Assembly (NCBI GenBank): GCA_012861695.1
Contig: JAAOOA010000184.1
Span: forward strand, 479,001-543,000
Origin: Trematomus loennbergii
Lineage: Eukaryota > Chordata > Actinopteri > Perciformes > Nototheniidae
Direction of reading: 5' to 3'
DNA length: 64,000 nucleotides
Made by a program: the position numbers and the translations under genes. Positions 35,312 through 46,332 of this stretch are shown here, piece by piece. The notes under the pieces are model-generated. The model searched no databases. It was not told where the DNA came from and saw only the letters and a list, made by a program, of their open reading frames with translations. Within the stretch, counting starts at the first letter, position 1; the number at the start of each line of letters is the position of its first letter.

Positions 35312-36470
35312 CAACCCAGTCTCACGGCATTTCGTGTCACGAAATTAATTTAATCTATTGATTCGTGTTCACCAACACGATTTTCACATTTTTTTCGTGT
35401 CACACAGAACGATTTTAAATACAATGTATTTCTATTGGTAGTATGTTTCGTGCCTGCAACACGTCTTTTTGTCCGGTCGGGTCTTGGAAGACCAGAAGCT
35501 GTGTGGTTCATAAAAACATGTTCTTACTCAATATCTTACCCTAAACCTAACCCTATCCCTTTTATTGTAAATTGTATAATGTCTGAGTTTTTTTGCCGTC
35601 AGTGAGGAAAAGAAATGGGGCTCAGAGCCTCAGAATACTGAAATCTGTATTTTATGTCATCTTTTTTTCCTTCTAATTTGTTATTATTTGGTGCAGGCAC
35701 GAAACATACTACCAATATAAATAAATTGCTTCTAAAATCGTTCTGTGTCAGAATACTTAAATCTGTATTTTTTTTAAATGTCTTTTTCCTTCTAATTTGT
35801 TATTATTTACATTGCTTTTAAAATCGTTCTGTGTGACACGAAAAAAATTGCGAAATCGTGTTGGTGAACACGAATCAATAGATTAATTTCGTGACTATAA
35901 CGGGCCGTCTCCACGGCAGCGTTAAAAAAATCTTGGAGGTGGGCGTATCTGAAGCTTGAGGATTTTTTGCGAGCAACCAATCACATGAATCTCCCGCCCG
36001 CGACATACGAAGCAAAAAAGCCCGAAGTAAACTGGATATAAACTCCCCAAAACAGGCGAAAACCTACCACTGTCTCTGCCACCTCCCTCCATGCCTGGCT
36101 CCTCCGGTTTATATCCCGGTAGGTCTGGTCATAAAGCACCGGGTGATTGATTCGCTACCGCTAATTTCTCCATGTTTTGGAATATGAGGAAATGACCTGC
36201 GGTATTTCTCTCCCAGCATACACGCCGTTTGATTGGCTAGAGCTTGAACTGTCAGATTTGCGTACACGGGATTTGATTGGCTGACGCTTCCTCCTCAGCT
36301 TCAAAAGTTGAACATTGTTCAACTTTGGATCTTGAAAATCCTGAGAATCTCCGCTCGCCTGCCCACAGTGCATTTCGGCGAAAGCGAAAAAAAGTGACGT
36401 CACCCCATTCAAAGTGAATGGGCAGAAGCGTTTCAAGATTTTTTAACACGAAATGCCGTGAGACTGTGTT
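35312..36470. mobile_element. hAT-type MITE with perfect 8-bp duplication and internal fold-back
   Basis: Ends CAACCCAGTCTCACGGCATT and AATGCCGTGAGACTGTGTT are inverted. GTATATCA occurs at 35304-35311 and 36471-36478. Inside, 35334-35430 and ~35816-35895 are a second long inverted pair sharing 'ttcgtgttcaccaacacgat', and ~65 bases ('ttccttctaatttgttatta') are directly duplicated (about 35631 and 35750), so it is itself composite. Non-coding. Confidence 0.92.
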
Positions 36471-36670
36471 GTATATCATCACTTCCTCCCTGTTGTCGGC
36501 ATCTTGCCTGGGCGCCGGGGCTTTTTAGGACGAGGCCTCAGTGTGGTAGTCCCGTCATGTATTGTCCGGCAGGATCTGGCTGGACGAAATCAAATGCAAA
36601 TCACAAAATATTAGAGAAACTTAGTTGTTTTAGATCCGTTAGTAGTAGTTGTGGTAGGAGTGTGGAGTAA

Positions 36671-37470
36671 GCTTGCCAGCTAATATGCTAACCTAGCTTT
36701 GTTTACTTTGGTAGCTAACAGGATATGAACGCTAGCTCGGAGGAACGGCAACTATAATGTAGAGTAATAAAACTACTATGAACAAAAGCTAGTGGTTCAT
36801 ATTAGGCTAGCAATAACGTGTTTATAATTGCAATCTTATACGGGTAGTCTGCTACGTTCGGTCATACAATGTTTCTATATAATCAACACAGTACGCTTGC
36901 CAGCTAATATGCTAACCTAGCCTTCTTGTTTACCTTGATAGCAAACACGATATGAACGTTAGCTCGGAGGAACGGCAACTATAATGGAGTGTAATAAAAC
37001 TACTATGAACAAAAGCTAGTGGTTCATATTAGGCTAGCAATAACGTGTTTATAATTGCAATCTTATACGGGTAGTCTGCTACGTTCGGTCATACAATGTT
37101 TCCCTCTAGCATGTATAGCTGGCCTCGTTAGCTATACATGCTATCAGCGTCGGAGGAAAGCTAACTGTAATGTACAGTCCTTTGGGGGTCTGTGAGCGGG
37201 CAAAGAGAGGGGATTTCCCCGTTGTCTCTGCTGGAAGTGTGAAATAAACGTAGTTGTTTGATGTTCGTCAGCTTGCCAGCTGGATTACAATGCTAATCTA
37301 CGTTTGCTAGTTGTTCAGTTGTTCAATATGCTATACTATACGATGAACAACAGATAGTGGTTCATATTAGGCTATCAAGCACATGTTTACAATTGCAATC
37401 TTATATGGGTAGTCTGCTACATTCATTGTAGCTGGCATAAAAAAAATGTTTTTCCGAGCAAACTCATGTC
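36671..37470. repeat. Three-copy tandem duplication, ~224-bp unit
   Basis: Units begin GCTTGCCAGCTAATATGCTA at 36671 and 36895, near-identical, and a divergent third begins at 37271. They share 'agtggttcatattaggctag' and 'taattgcaatcttata'. The third copy is displaced by ~150 bases of extra sequence. Non-coding, rich in GCTAG/GTTAGC words. Confidence 0.92.
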
Positions 37471-38159
37471 TAGCTCTAGTAGCCTTGTTGTTTAGCTCGG
37501 TAGCATACACGCTACGCCAGCTATAATGTAATTACGTTTCGCGACTGACCGTACGGCAAATCACCCGGAGTATACTGTCTATGAGTATTTCATGTGTGAA
37601 TGCAGACATTCTCCTGCTATGAGATACATGTATGTAAGGCCATCTGCTGATATTAGAGTTGATATGGAAACGCTAGCAACTTAGTTAGCACAGTTAGCAC
37701 TGGCTTAGCAGTCCGAAACATGTTTACACATTTAAACAGTCGTGGTAGATACCTTGTTTGATAAATACACAAATAACAATGCAAACTTACAGGTTGTGTA
37801 CCCGAATCTTCCCCTGCTCCAAACGGTCCAAACAAACTAGGAATAGCATCGTCCTTCAGTTTCAAATGCTGTGCATATCCGGCCTCAAACTGGGCAATGT
37901 TTTGGAAGCTTTCGTCTGTGAAATGCCGGTTCTTCGAACCTCTGAAGGAACAGTGTTAAAAAGAAATTTCAACCACTGACTTCGTCGTGGTTCTTCCGTC
38001 GGTAGGACAAACAGCTCAGATTTCTCCTCACATTTCAGGAAACAGGTCCTTGGCATTGGCATGACTGGATCGATTGTGAACTGAACCAGAGCTTCCAACA
38101 GTAAATGTTAGGCTGGCAGAGGGTGCGGCCAGCGCCGCTGGGTGTGGCCATAGCTCTTC

Positions 38160-38410
38160 GGGATTGGTCCATTTCGTTCCGGGTACCGCATGACATCATG
38201 CCGTACCCGGAACTAAATGGAAGACTCAAATGGGCAGTGACGTATCTCCAACGAGGCGTTTTGGGGAGGTATTTTCTGTGTTAGAGTTTTACTCGCTACA
38301 GGGTGTACTTTGAGGGTTTTGACTCTGCACACCGTTTACATGCATAAAAACCTTCATAACACACAAGGGGACGGGTAATAACCGGAAAAGCATGACATGG
38401 GAGCTTTAAT
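38160..38410. mobile_element. Family B MITE right-end fragment
   Basis: 'tttactcgctacagggtgta', 'ggggacgggtaataaccgga' and the terminus GCATGACATGGGAGCTTTAA match 7905-8025. The left end is missing. Confidence 0.85.
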
Positions 38411-40454
38411 ACTTGTAAATAAAACTTTTGGCCCGTAATTTCATTTCCTCATTGTAGCGACCAGAGAGGGGAGAGGGGGGGGGGGGGATATCCAGTCTCT
38501 GATAGTGTTACGTTATTATGAGAGTGCTCTCATACTTGTTTGATTCTGAAATTGTATATATTTATATAAATATATATGTGTGTGTGTGTGTATATGTCTG
38601 CATCTGTAGCCTGTTATTGTCTCATTATACCGCACTGGGAATGAATTAAAAGTAATATATAAGTCGTCATGAACACATCTGTCCATCAGACAGAGTGCTG
38701 CTGTGCCTCCTGTCATCATTAATGGACGTCTCTTTAAAATGACCGCTCAGAGGAGAGGAGTTCTCATTTCTCTAACCGCATGCTGCTTCCCCTCCTCTCT
38801 CCTCGGTTCCCCTCCTCGACTCCTCCGCTCGCATCTCCTGTGGGCGGGACTAAGACACGAGGAGGGGAGTCGAGGAGGGGAAATCCCAGAAATGAGATAC
38901 GGCCCTGGTCATGGCTATCAAATACCCCTTTCACCCCAACGCTACTCCGGTTCAAGCTCCGTGCTAGAGCTTTTCAGGTTCAGAACCGGTACTTCGGTTT
39001 AGCTCAGGCTCTTTTCACACCGCTTTGAGCCCGACTGGTGCTGCCGCTGCTGCGTCATGACGTCACAGTTTACGTCGCTGATTTTCTCCCCAACGGAGCT
39101 CACCTCACAACAACGGGCCGGGGACTGCGTCGGGTCGATGATCGTGTTGCTTTTAATCATACGAAGCCAGATTAAATTAAATAACGACTTCTCCAACCTT
39201 ATACTTTTCTCCAGAGTGCCGTGGTTCATTGTTTATTAATGTGTTTCAGCGGCATTTACCGACCGCTGCAGTGCTGGCTGCTCTTCTACGGGAGTGTATT
39301 CTCCCGTTAGCTCCGGATTAGCTCACACGGCTCTAAAGTATTCACTGTCTGACTGTCACACAAGCAGCTGATACATATCCCCAGTTCCCCTTAAGTGAAT
39401 GTGTGTCAGTCTGAATTGACGCTGTTTGGCATCACAACGCTGTTATGAAAGTTTCTCTGGTATAACATGGGTGATGTTAGCATAGCTAAGCTACCGAAGC
39501 TAAACTGACTACTTGCTAAGCCGTTTTCTACAGGCACTTTTTACCGGCGTATTTTTCATTATGATTCTACTTGTGATAGTCGGACATGACAACCTGTGCA
39601 GCCCATGTATTGATTCCATCCGATAGCTGCTATAATAACAAACAAACGTCTGCCTGCTCTCCACAATGATCAATAACAGCGAACGGATGGTCAAAGTAAG
39701 GTACAAATAAACAGAATCACACGAAGCCTGGTTAGTGTTGCCTGACTTTATAAAGCGTATTTTTTTTTTACAAGTGTGTGGTTGCGTTCTAGTCACTTTG
39801 CTCAGCACTACTGCTTGTTACAACTTTGATTTGCCGTACTCGTCTTAACTGTTAGCTCAGGTTAATCTCGCCCCCCTCCGACGTAAGCGTGACGTATGCG
39901 GTTCTTGCTTCTAGACGGACAACTTTTTGGTGCTCGAAACGAACCGGATTCCGGAGCTTAGAGGCTGCTCCGCTGCGGTGTGAACAGGAAAACCCGGTGC
40001 TTTTCAAGCTCCAGCTCCGAACCGGCCCTGAAACACCGTTGGTGTGAATGGGGTAAAAGTGAGGCGCACGATATACTTTCTCGTGCGCATGAGATACTTT
40101 CTCGTTCGCACGAAAAAGTTACCGGTGCGCCAAGTAGGAAGTGGAGCGCACAGGAGACAACCGTTTCAGACTGTTATGTTTGTGGGGAAATGGCAGTGCA
40201 TACATTATTTGAGATATATTTCAAACTCTGGCTTCATTTTAGGGACATTTCGGCCAGAGGTGTAGAGCTATTTGTTTAAGCACCGGATTCGAACAGGAGA
40301 GTCTAAACCAGTCTGCTTTGATCTATGAATTCATGTCTGTGACTCTCACAGTATCTGCTATCTGCGCGCAGAGAGCTGTGTCTTTTACGCAGCGCCTTCA
40401 CTGTGTTTACCTTCATTAGAACAGCTGAATAGAGATCGAGGCTGCTACGTTTTA

Positions 40455-40455
<1 letters not shown>
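38411..40455. other. Repeat edge and intergenic sequence
   Basis: Holds a G-run (38468-38487), a short TG/TA repeat near 38575-38595, the right end of family G (38764-38907), and then about 1.5 kb with the phrase 'aaccggtacttcggtttagc' and its approximate inverse near 39935-40030 ('ccggagcttagaggctgc', 'cggtgcttttcaagctccag'). The last suggests another TIR element at ~38930-40060. No gene. Confidence 0.5.
38930..40060. mobile_element. Possible TIR element, poorly defined
   Basis: 'aatacccctttcaccccaac' and 'gttcaagctccgtgctagag' at the left are answered by 'tcaagctccagctccgaacc' and 'gttggtgtgaatggggtaaa' at the right in inverse orientation. Ends are imperfect, with no clear target duplication and no ORF. 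Confidence 0.6.
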
Positions 40456-40496
<41 letters not shown>

Positions 40497-40538
40497 ACAC
40501 ACAGACACACACACTCACACACACACACACACACACAT
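40456..40538. repeat. (CA)n microsatellite
   Basis: About 80 bases of CA dinucleotides with a few interruptions (ACCACACACAG, CACTCACAC). It produces a cysteine/valine-rich false ORF on the minus strand. Confidence 0.97.
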
Positions 40539-41119
40539 CGAACTGCCCGATTATTCCCCCTATTACACGTTTTTGAAGGAGATGTCTGGTATGAAGGTAG
40601 ATATGGTGCAAAATGCGAGAGCGTGTAAAACCTGATGTGAGCACTTGCAGAAAAGAAATCTGAGCTTGTGTGCATACATTTTCACTTGTTAAAATATCCA
40701 CGTATCTGTGAACCACATTTGAAGTCACTGAAGAAAAAAAAAGTTTTTGTAGCTTGTAGAAAAAACGAACTTAGTGATGCAATGTTCACTTGCAGAAAAA
40801 TATATATTTTTTAAATATATTTTCCATTACAACTGCAACTTGGTTATTACAACCTCTCAAATCAGTCATTACAACTTCACGAATCTGCTCTGTGGCAGTA
40901 TAAATCCACGAATCTGCAGCCTTGACTTTTGCTACACTTCTTGCGATGAATGTGTCGCAAAAGTAATTTTCACCTGTAGATGTGGGGGGAGGGAGGGGGG
41001 TTGGAGCGAAGGGGCGGAGCTAAGGGGCGGAGCTATCACAACGACGAGGCTCGGGTCAGTCACACAGTCACAGCCATAGTCAGGTCGAACCAGATGACTG
41101 CGGGGCTAACGGTCCGTGT

Positions 41120-42481
41120 CGCTACCAGTCCGCTGACATGGCGCGTCTATCAACGGTAAGTTTTGCCCATTACTTCCCCAGTATTACTTTGAATATTATT
41201 ATTGTGATTGAGCATTAAATCCGCTATGAAGACCACCGTTTTATATCGTGCCGTTTAGCGGCAAAATAACGTCAGTTAGCCAGCTAATGCTAGCTTTGTT
41301 GAATTTATGCTAGCTAAACAAGTAGTGGTTGTAGTCTATACAGCAGTAATTCATATATTATAGCCTACTGCTTTGGCACTAACGGTTGATAACCGTCTAT
41401 GAAAATAAAACCAATTGAACTGTACTGAAATAATGACAAGTTTTATAATTGTCTTGGGCTCCTGATGTGTTTTTAAAGCCTTTGTAAATTATCCATGCTC
41501 TTTTCTATTTAGAACGAAGACTTCAGAATCTTAAAATCCCTTGACGTTTGTATGCAATTGTGCTAAATTCAACACTGGAATCAAGCAAATATGAATATGT
41601 TTGCATGACATTAGTTATTTATATTTTGCCATCACTTAATTATACGTTTAATACATTTAAGTCAAGCTAAGGTACATGTGATGGTAGCTAGTTAGTGCTC
41701 TTACCTGTGAGGCCTCCTCCAAACAGCATTATAACCAGACTGTATCATTAAAACTACAAGTACCAGTTCTAGATCCTTGACTTTAGACAAACAATTCAAA
41801 AGACAAAATGTATTTTACCTGTTAAGCACCAAGCCTGTTTTTCATGTTTCAGGCTCGAAAATGACATGCCCAAAACAAATGACTACAACTTAACTTCTAA
41901 AAGGGTTATATGAATAATTTATTTGATCAAAGCAAGGTTACATCTGTGAGTTGGATGTAGAAGTGTCAGAATCAATATAAATGTTTTTTATTTAAAGAAA
42001 ATTCTGATTTTACATTTACAATTATAGTGTCCGTCCAAAAATTATTTTTTACAGATAGTGAAAACTACCCTTGGATGATGGGTTAGTAGACTAAAAGCTT
42101 TAGGAATCCAAAGTACAACATATAATAAGTACCCTGTATCAAGATTGATGCAAAACAAGTGACATTTGACCTTTTTAGAGAGGTTTAGCCAAAACCACCC
42201 CACCTCTGAGGTGATTTGGGTGAAAATGTTTTTTTTCCATATCTCTGGCCCCCCTTGGTCGATTTGGATGGTTGACACCTCTTTCTGACCGTTAGAGCCA
42301 ATAGAATCGAAGGGGGAGGCCCCCAAACACACACGTTGTGAAGAGAAAAGGTGGGGGCTGCGCGCATGTAAATGTGCAGCAGAGTGAAGGGATCTCTAGC
42401 TCTGGCATTTGGAAACGAAAAAGCAGTTTTATTGCTTATGGATTATCAGAAATAATTTCAAAGAGGGCACAGATACATTGG
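41120..42481. other. Interior of family H, left part
   Basis: Begins with CATGGCGCGTCTATCAACG|gtaag at ~41138-41161, which looks like a short first exon (ATGGCGCGTCTATCAACG) followed by a splice donor, though it may be chance. The remainder is AT-rich with no convincing ORF. Confidence 0.35.
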
Positions 42482-42554
42482 ATGAACCTATGGATTAACT
42501 GCAGCATCGTTTTTTTTATCGTTTTAATGCCATTGAAGACCAGTTTTGACCAAG
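42482..42554 (+). CDS. Possible signal-peptide exon inside family H
   Basis: The ATG at 42482 opens 24 codons: a short N-terminus, a hydrophobic core (CSIVFFIVLMPL) and a polar end (KTSFDQ), then CAAG|gtaagc, a good splice donor. This is the usual shape of a secretory-protein first exon, in phase 1. It includes a T8 run, where an indel would break the frame, so the frame shown is the only open one. The most attractive partner exon (46231) does not fit phase 1. Not recognised as any family; it may be chance. Confidence 0.3.
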
Positions 42555-43870
42555 GTAAGCCATGTTAGCGTTTCTAGCTACCTAGCTCCACATGTTATGA
42601 TGTACGCTTTCATTTATAGCGTCGCAAATGTTTATCATTGAGTGTTGAGGTGGGCACCCCTAGATTCAGTGTCTCCAGGAGAACAAAACCGAGTGGTTGG
42701 CTGTGCATCTAGGATAAGTAATAAGGAGTTATTGTGAGTTTAAGTGCCGTTTTAGGTTAAATGTTTTCGCTCGTGGCTAATTCAGAGGCTGAGTGTTAGC
42801 ATTGTGTTTTTTTTTTGGAATGTATTTTTAAAAAGATCAGTTAGCTGAGTTTCTTCCCGTTACATGGATATAAAACATTCATAGTTTATTAAATATTAAG
42901 ATTCCTTAGACGTTGTTTCCTGCAAATGACGCGTTTATCCGCCCGGTATCGGGCGGATGGTGCGTAACAGGTTAAAGACCAATCTTTATTTGAAGGTGCC
43001 TCTTAACCTGGGATATTAGTTATACAGTATTGACAATGTTAGAAATTAAAATCAATGTTAAACAGCATAATTCAGTCTAAAATATATCGTCAGTTTAAAG
43101 CTGTTTTATTGTGGAAAAAACCCGGAAGTTCTCAGGAAATCAATGCCAAGCTTTTATTCTGAAAATCCTTTATCCGGTTAGCATGTGACTAAATATTACG
43201 TTTTCTGAATGTAAAGTGAAAATGACTTGGAGTGTTACACACCAAAGCGTACGGACTTTAACACTACATCGATAGACGTTAAGATATTACTACTGCTGAA
43301 TATTAAATGAAGGTACAGTTGATCATGGAGTGTTTACACATTACGTGAGTAGCTATGACGTCAGAGGGAGTTACCGTAAATGAGAACTGTCGTGAAAGTG
43401 TTTCTAGGACTTCTAAACTAACGATTACAGCTGTTTATAAGGTATTAAATAGAAAGTCATGACAGAGATAATGAGGAGAAAATGCTTAAGGAAGTATGCA
43501 GAGAATATCAATGTCGAAATCATCTGTGCTCTCGCGATATCGAACCGGCAAAAGAGTAGGGAGGACCCACTATTTGCACAGCGGGAGACGATGAGACATG
43601 GATAAAAACAGCGGACAGAGGACCGCTCGCCCCTTTCCTTCGCTGCAGCCACCTCCAAGACAACACCGGCTTTGTCTCTCCATTACCCATGCTTGTTCTT
43701 CAACCACGTTACTTAATTAAACTACCCATTTGAACCTCTTCAGAGACTCCATTAGTCTCGTTATTTAAAGCTCCTCTCCTGGGCGCGAGAAGATCACGAT
43801 TTATCAACAACAATCTAAAAAAAAACTGAGCAACTCAACGGTTCACTTTTATATTTCTTATTGTCTAAAG
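42555..43870. other. Family H interior, nothing recognised
   Basis: Includes a small palindrome TCCGCCCGGTATCGGGCGGA at ~42939-42958. No ORF with motifs. Confidence 0.45.
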
Positions 43871-46187
43871 CAGTGCTTCTCAAACTTTTTTCAGTAATGT
43901 ACCCCCTTTGAAACATTTTCTCAGCCAAGTACCCCCTGACCGACCCCGAACATTTTTGATAGAAAAAGCCATATAAATAATTACAATATAGTGATGTTCC
44001 ATCAGTGTGTGATTTATGAACTCCTTCATCCATGAATTACAACAAACAAAGAACATAACGACAGATTTTAAGTAATAATTATATGTTTAATGAACCAATG
44101 AACAAAATGTTATATTATGCAAAAACTATAAAATACAATAAACAAATATTATAATAAAATGTGCTGCCTGATGTGCTACCATCCAAAACCCCATGCATAA
44201 ACAAGAAAACAGCATTAAATAAGCAGTCACAATGCATGAAAGGGTTAAAAACAAAACAAAACATTGTAACAAAAATGTGCAATTACAATAAAAACTACGT
44301 AATAACACTGCAATGACACTATTAATGAGTTTTAGGTGCATTAAACTGCATTTGAAAATAGAAAATACAATTTAGTGTCAAAACATTGGCAAAAAACAAA
44401 ACAATTGTAATAATAAATAAATTATAAATTGCAATAACACTAACAAGTAATAATAAGAGCACTTTAGCACTCAATTTAGTGTGAAACGTGTGCTTGTCCT
44501 TCACTGAGGATCTTGGTCATCCTTGGTGGCAGAGAGGACACAGCAGTGATCAGACTCTTTTCCAGGCCCAGTCTGTTTCTCTGCTTTGTTTTGATCAGAG
44601 TCATTGCAGAGAAGGAGGCCTCACACAAATATGTGGATCCAAAGGGCAGTAGCTGCTCCAAAGCTGTTTTTCCCAGCTCAGGATGCTCCTTTTTCACACA
44701 CACCCAAAACTGCGTGAGAGTGGAGTTTTCAAATGTCATCTTTAGGCCGCGGTCAGATGACACATCCAAGAGTTTTTCCTGGTGACAGAGAGGAAGCTTT
44801 TCTCTGTTTGCTTCTGACAGAAGAAATGGGTTTCTTACCCAATCAAGCTGTGCAGGTTTATCCTCCATGTCAGGAAAGTACGACTTGAAACTAACTATCA
44901 GGTTGGCAAGTGTTCCTCTATAATGGACTTGACTGGATCGCTCTGCACATCCTCACTGGAGAGGAAAGCATCTACCTGAGGAAAGCAGGTGAGATCCCCC
45001 TGTGCACATGCCCGTTTCCACAACTCTGCTTTCTTTACGAAACCACCCACCTTGTCATACAGGTTCAGAATGTTGGTGTTCTTTCCCTGCATGCACACAT
45101 TCAGCTCATTCAATTTGCTGAATATGTCTGCCAGATAGCAAAGCTTTGCAAGCCAATCTGTGTCCTCAAACAGTGTGGCATAGCAGGGAGATCCTTGCTC
45201 TGACAGAAAGGTGTGCACCTCCGATCGTAGCTCCAACAGCCTGCTCAGTATCCTCCCCCGAGAGAGCCAGCGCACTTCTGTGTGCAGAGCAGTAGTTGGG
45301 TGTGTTCAGCTCCCATGTCCTCGCAAAGGCGGTGAAACAGACGCGCATTGAGTGGCCTTGACTTTATGAAGTTAATCACTTTGATGCTGTTGTTCAAAAC
45401 GTCATGCAACACAGGACTCAGCTTTTTGGCCGCCAGTGCTTCCCTGTGTATGACACAGTGATTCCACTGCACTTCTGGATTTTTATCCCTAATTCGTGCC
45501 ATGAGCCCTTTAAATCGGCCCGTCATTGAGGCAGCTCCGTCAGTAAACACTCATGCAGTTTCTCCAGTCCAGCTCGTTTTCAATAAAGAAATCATTCACA
45601 ACATTAAAAATGTCCTCCCCCGTTGTTTTCCCCTCTAAGGTCTTGCAGAAAAGCACATTTTCATAAATGTCGTCAGTATCCACGTATCTCACGAAAGCAA
45701 TGAGCTGAGCCTTACCGCTGACATCGGTCGATTCATCAAGCTGGAGTGAAAATGTTTCGCCAAGTTTTCCCACAACTTGTTCAACAATATCTGCTCCCAT
45801 TCGTTCTATTCTGCGTGAAACGGTGTCATTAGAAAGAGGCACCGTTTTGAACTTCTCCTTGCACTTCTGTCCAGCATCGTCTCGGCCAAAACAACAGCAG
45901 CTGGGAGTAACAGGTCCTCAGCGATCGTGAACGGCTTTTTGGCTTTAGCGATGAGCAGTGATACCGCATATGATGCCTCCAGTGCTTTGGCTGATGTTGT
46001 GGAGGCTTTTCGCATAATCTCTTGGGAGGATCTATACTCAGCAAGTTTTCTTTTGAAAAACTCTGGTGGCTTACCAACGTGACAAGCATTTGTCTTATTA
46101 ACCTTTTTATTGTTTTCTCTCGCGTACCCCCTGCAGTACCCCCACGTACCCCTAGGGGTCCGCGTACCCCCATTTGAGAATCACTGT
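43871..46187 (-). mobile_element. hAT transposon of the ZBED5/FAM200-like type, decayed
   Basis: Ends CAGTGCTTCTCAAACTTTTT and 'catttgagaatcactg' are inverted. GTCTAAAG stands at 43863-43870 and 46188-46195 (8-bp duplication; one extra T adjoins the right end). Repeats of the word 'gtaccccc' near both ends are typical. It encodes the transposase remnant described separately and lies inside family H. Confidence 0.92.
44476..46103 (-). pseudogene. hAT transposase (ZBED5-like) pseudogene
   Basis: Read right to left, the segments match the domesticated hAT-like proteins ZBED5/FAM200: 46103-45850 (VGKPPEFFKRKLAEYRSSQE), 45842-45540 (FSLQLDESTDVSGKAQLIAF), 45550-45245 (TDGAASMTGRFKGLMARIRD and a HCVIHREALAAK motif), 45275-44898 (RWLSRGRILSRLLELRSEV), and 44868-44476 carrying the C-terminal dimerisation region (PFGSTYLCEASFSAMTLIKT). 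The segments lie in different frames, needing at least four indels, and the N-terminal BED finger is not evident, so the gene is non-functional as it stands. Confidence 0.9.
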
Positions 46188-46230
46188 GTCTAAAGCATTT
46201 ATTATTTTCATTTTCCCCTCTCATATTCAG

Positions 46231-46332
46231 TGTGGACGGATTGAGACAGCGTGGTGTCCAGAGAGCTGCAGAGACTTCAGGGAGAAACCTCCGTGTGATG
46301 GACGTCCTGTCTGTTGGTTTGGAGAGGACTGA
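46231..46332 (+). CDS. Possible cysteine-rich terminal exon inside family H
   Basis: A strong acceptor (tttcccctctcatattcag) at 46212-46230 is followed by 33 open codons starting CGRIETAWCPESCRDF and a TGA at 46330. Cysteines are spaced C-x7-C-x3-C-x8-C-x5-C, then W. This loosely resembles a beta-defensin core lacking the sixth cysteine. A polyadenylation signal AATAAA follows at 46526-46531. The upstream signal-peptide-like exon at 42482 ends in phase 1 and does not join this phase-0 frame; another frame from the same acceptor is open longer (about 48 codons). Treat as a hypothesis only. Confidence 0.25.
   Translation, partial: CGRIETAWCPESCRDFREKPPCDGRPVCWFGED

Larger units (their letters stand above)
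34021..38907. mobile_element. Composite island bounded by 39-bp inverted ends (family G)
   Basis: The left end CCTGGGCCGTATCTCATTTC plus TGGGATTTCCCCTCCTCGA is mirrored at 38870-38907 ('tcgaggaggggaaatcccag', 'aaatgagatacggccctgg'). Between them lie family B fragments, a solo LTR, a hAT MITE and a tandem duplication. This could be one 4.9 kb element swollen by insertions, or two small elements of the same family in opposite orientation; a smaller palindrome at 38764-38897 (CTCATTTCTCT to AGAAATGAG) supports the second view. No transposase ORF. Confidence 0.6.

Noticed and set aside
36671..37118. CRISPR-like direct repeats
   Set aside because: Only two to three long units with no short-repeat/unique-spacer structure, in a vertebrate genome.
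34005..38915. TCATGGC as target duplication of the 34.0-38.9 kb island
   Set aside because: The word occurs near both ends but is not adjacent to the left terminus, so it cannot be a true duplication as it stands.
40303..40728. 141-residue minus-strand ORF rich in Cys and Val
   Set aside because: It is the translation of the (CA)n microsatellite and flanks.
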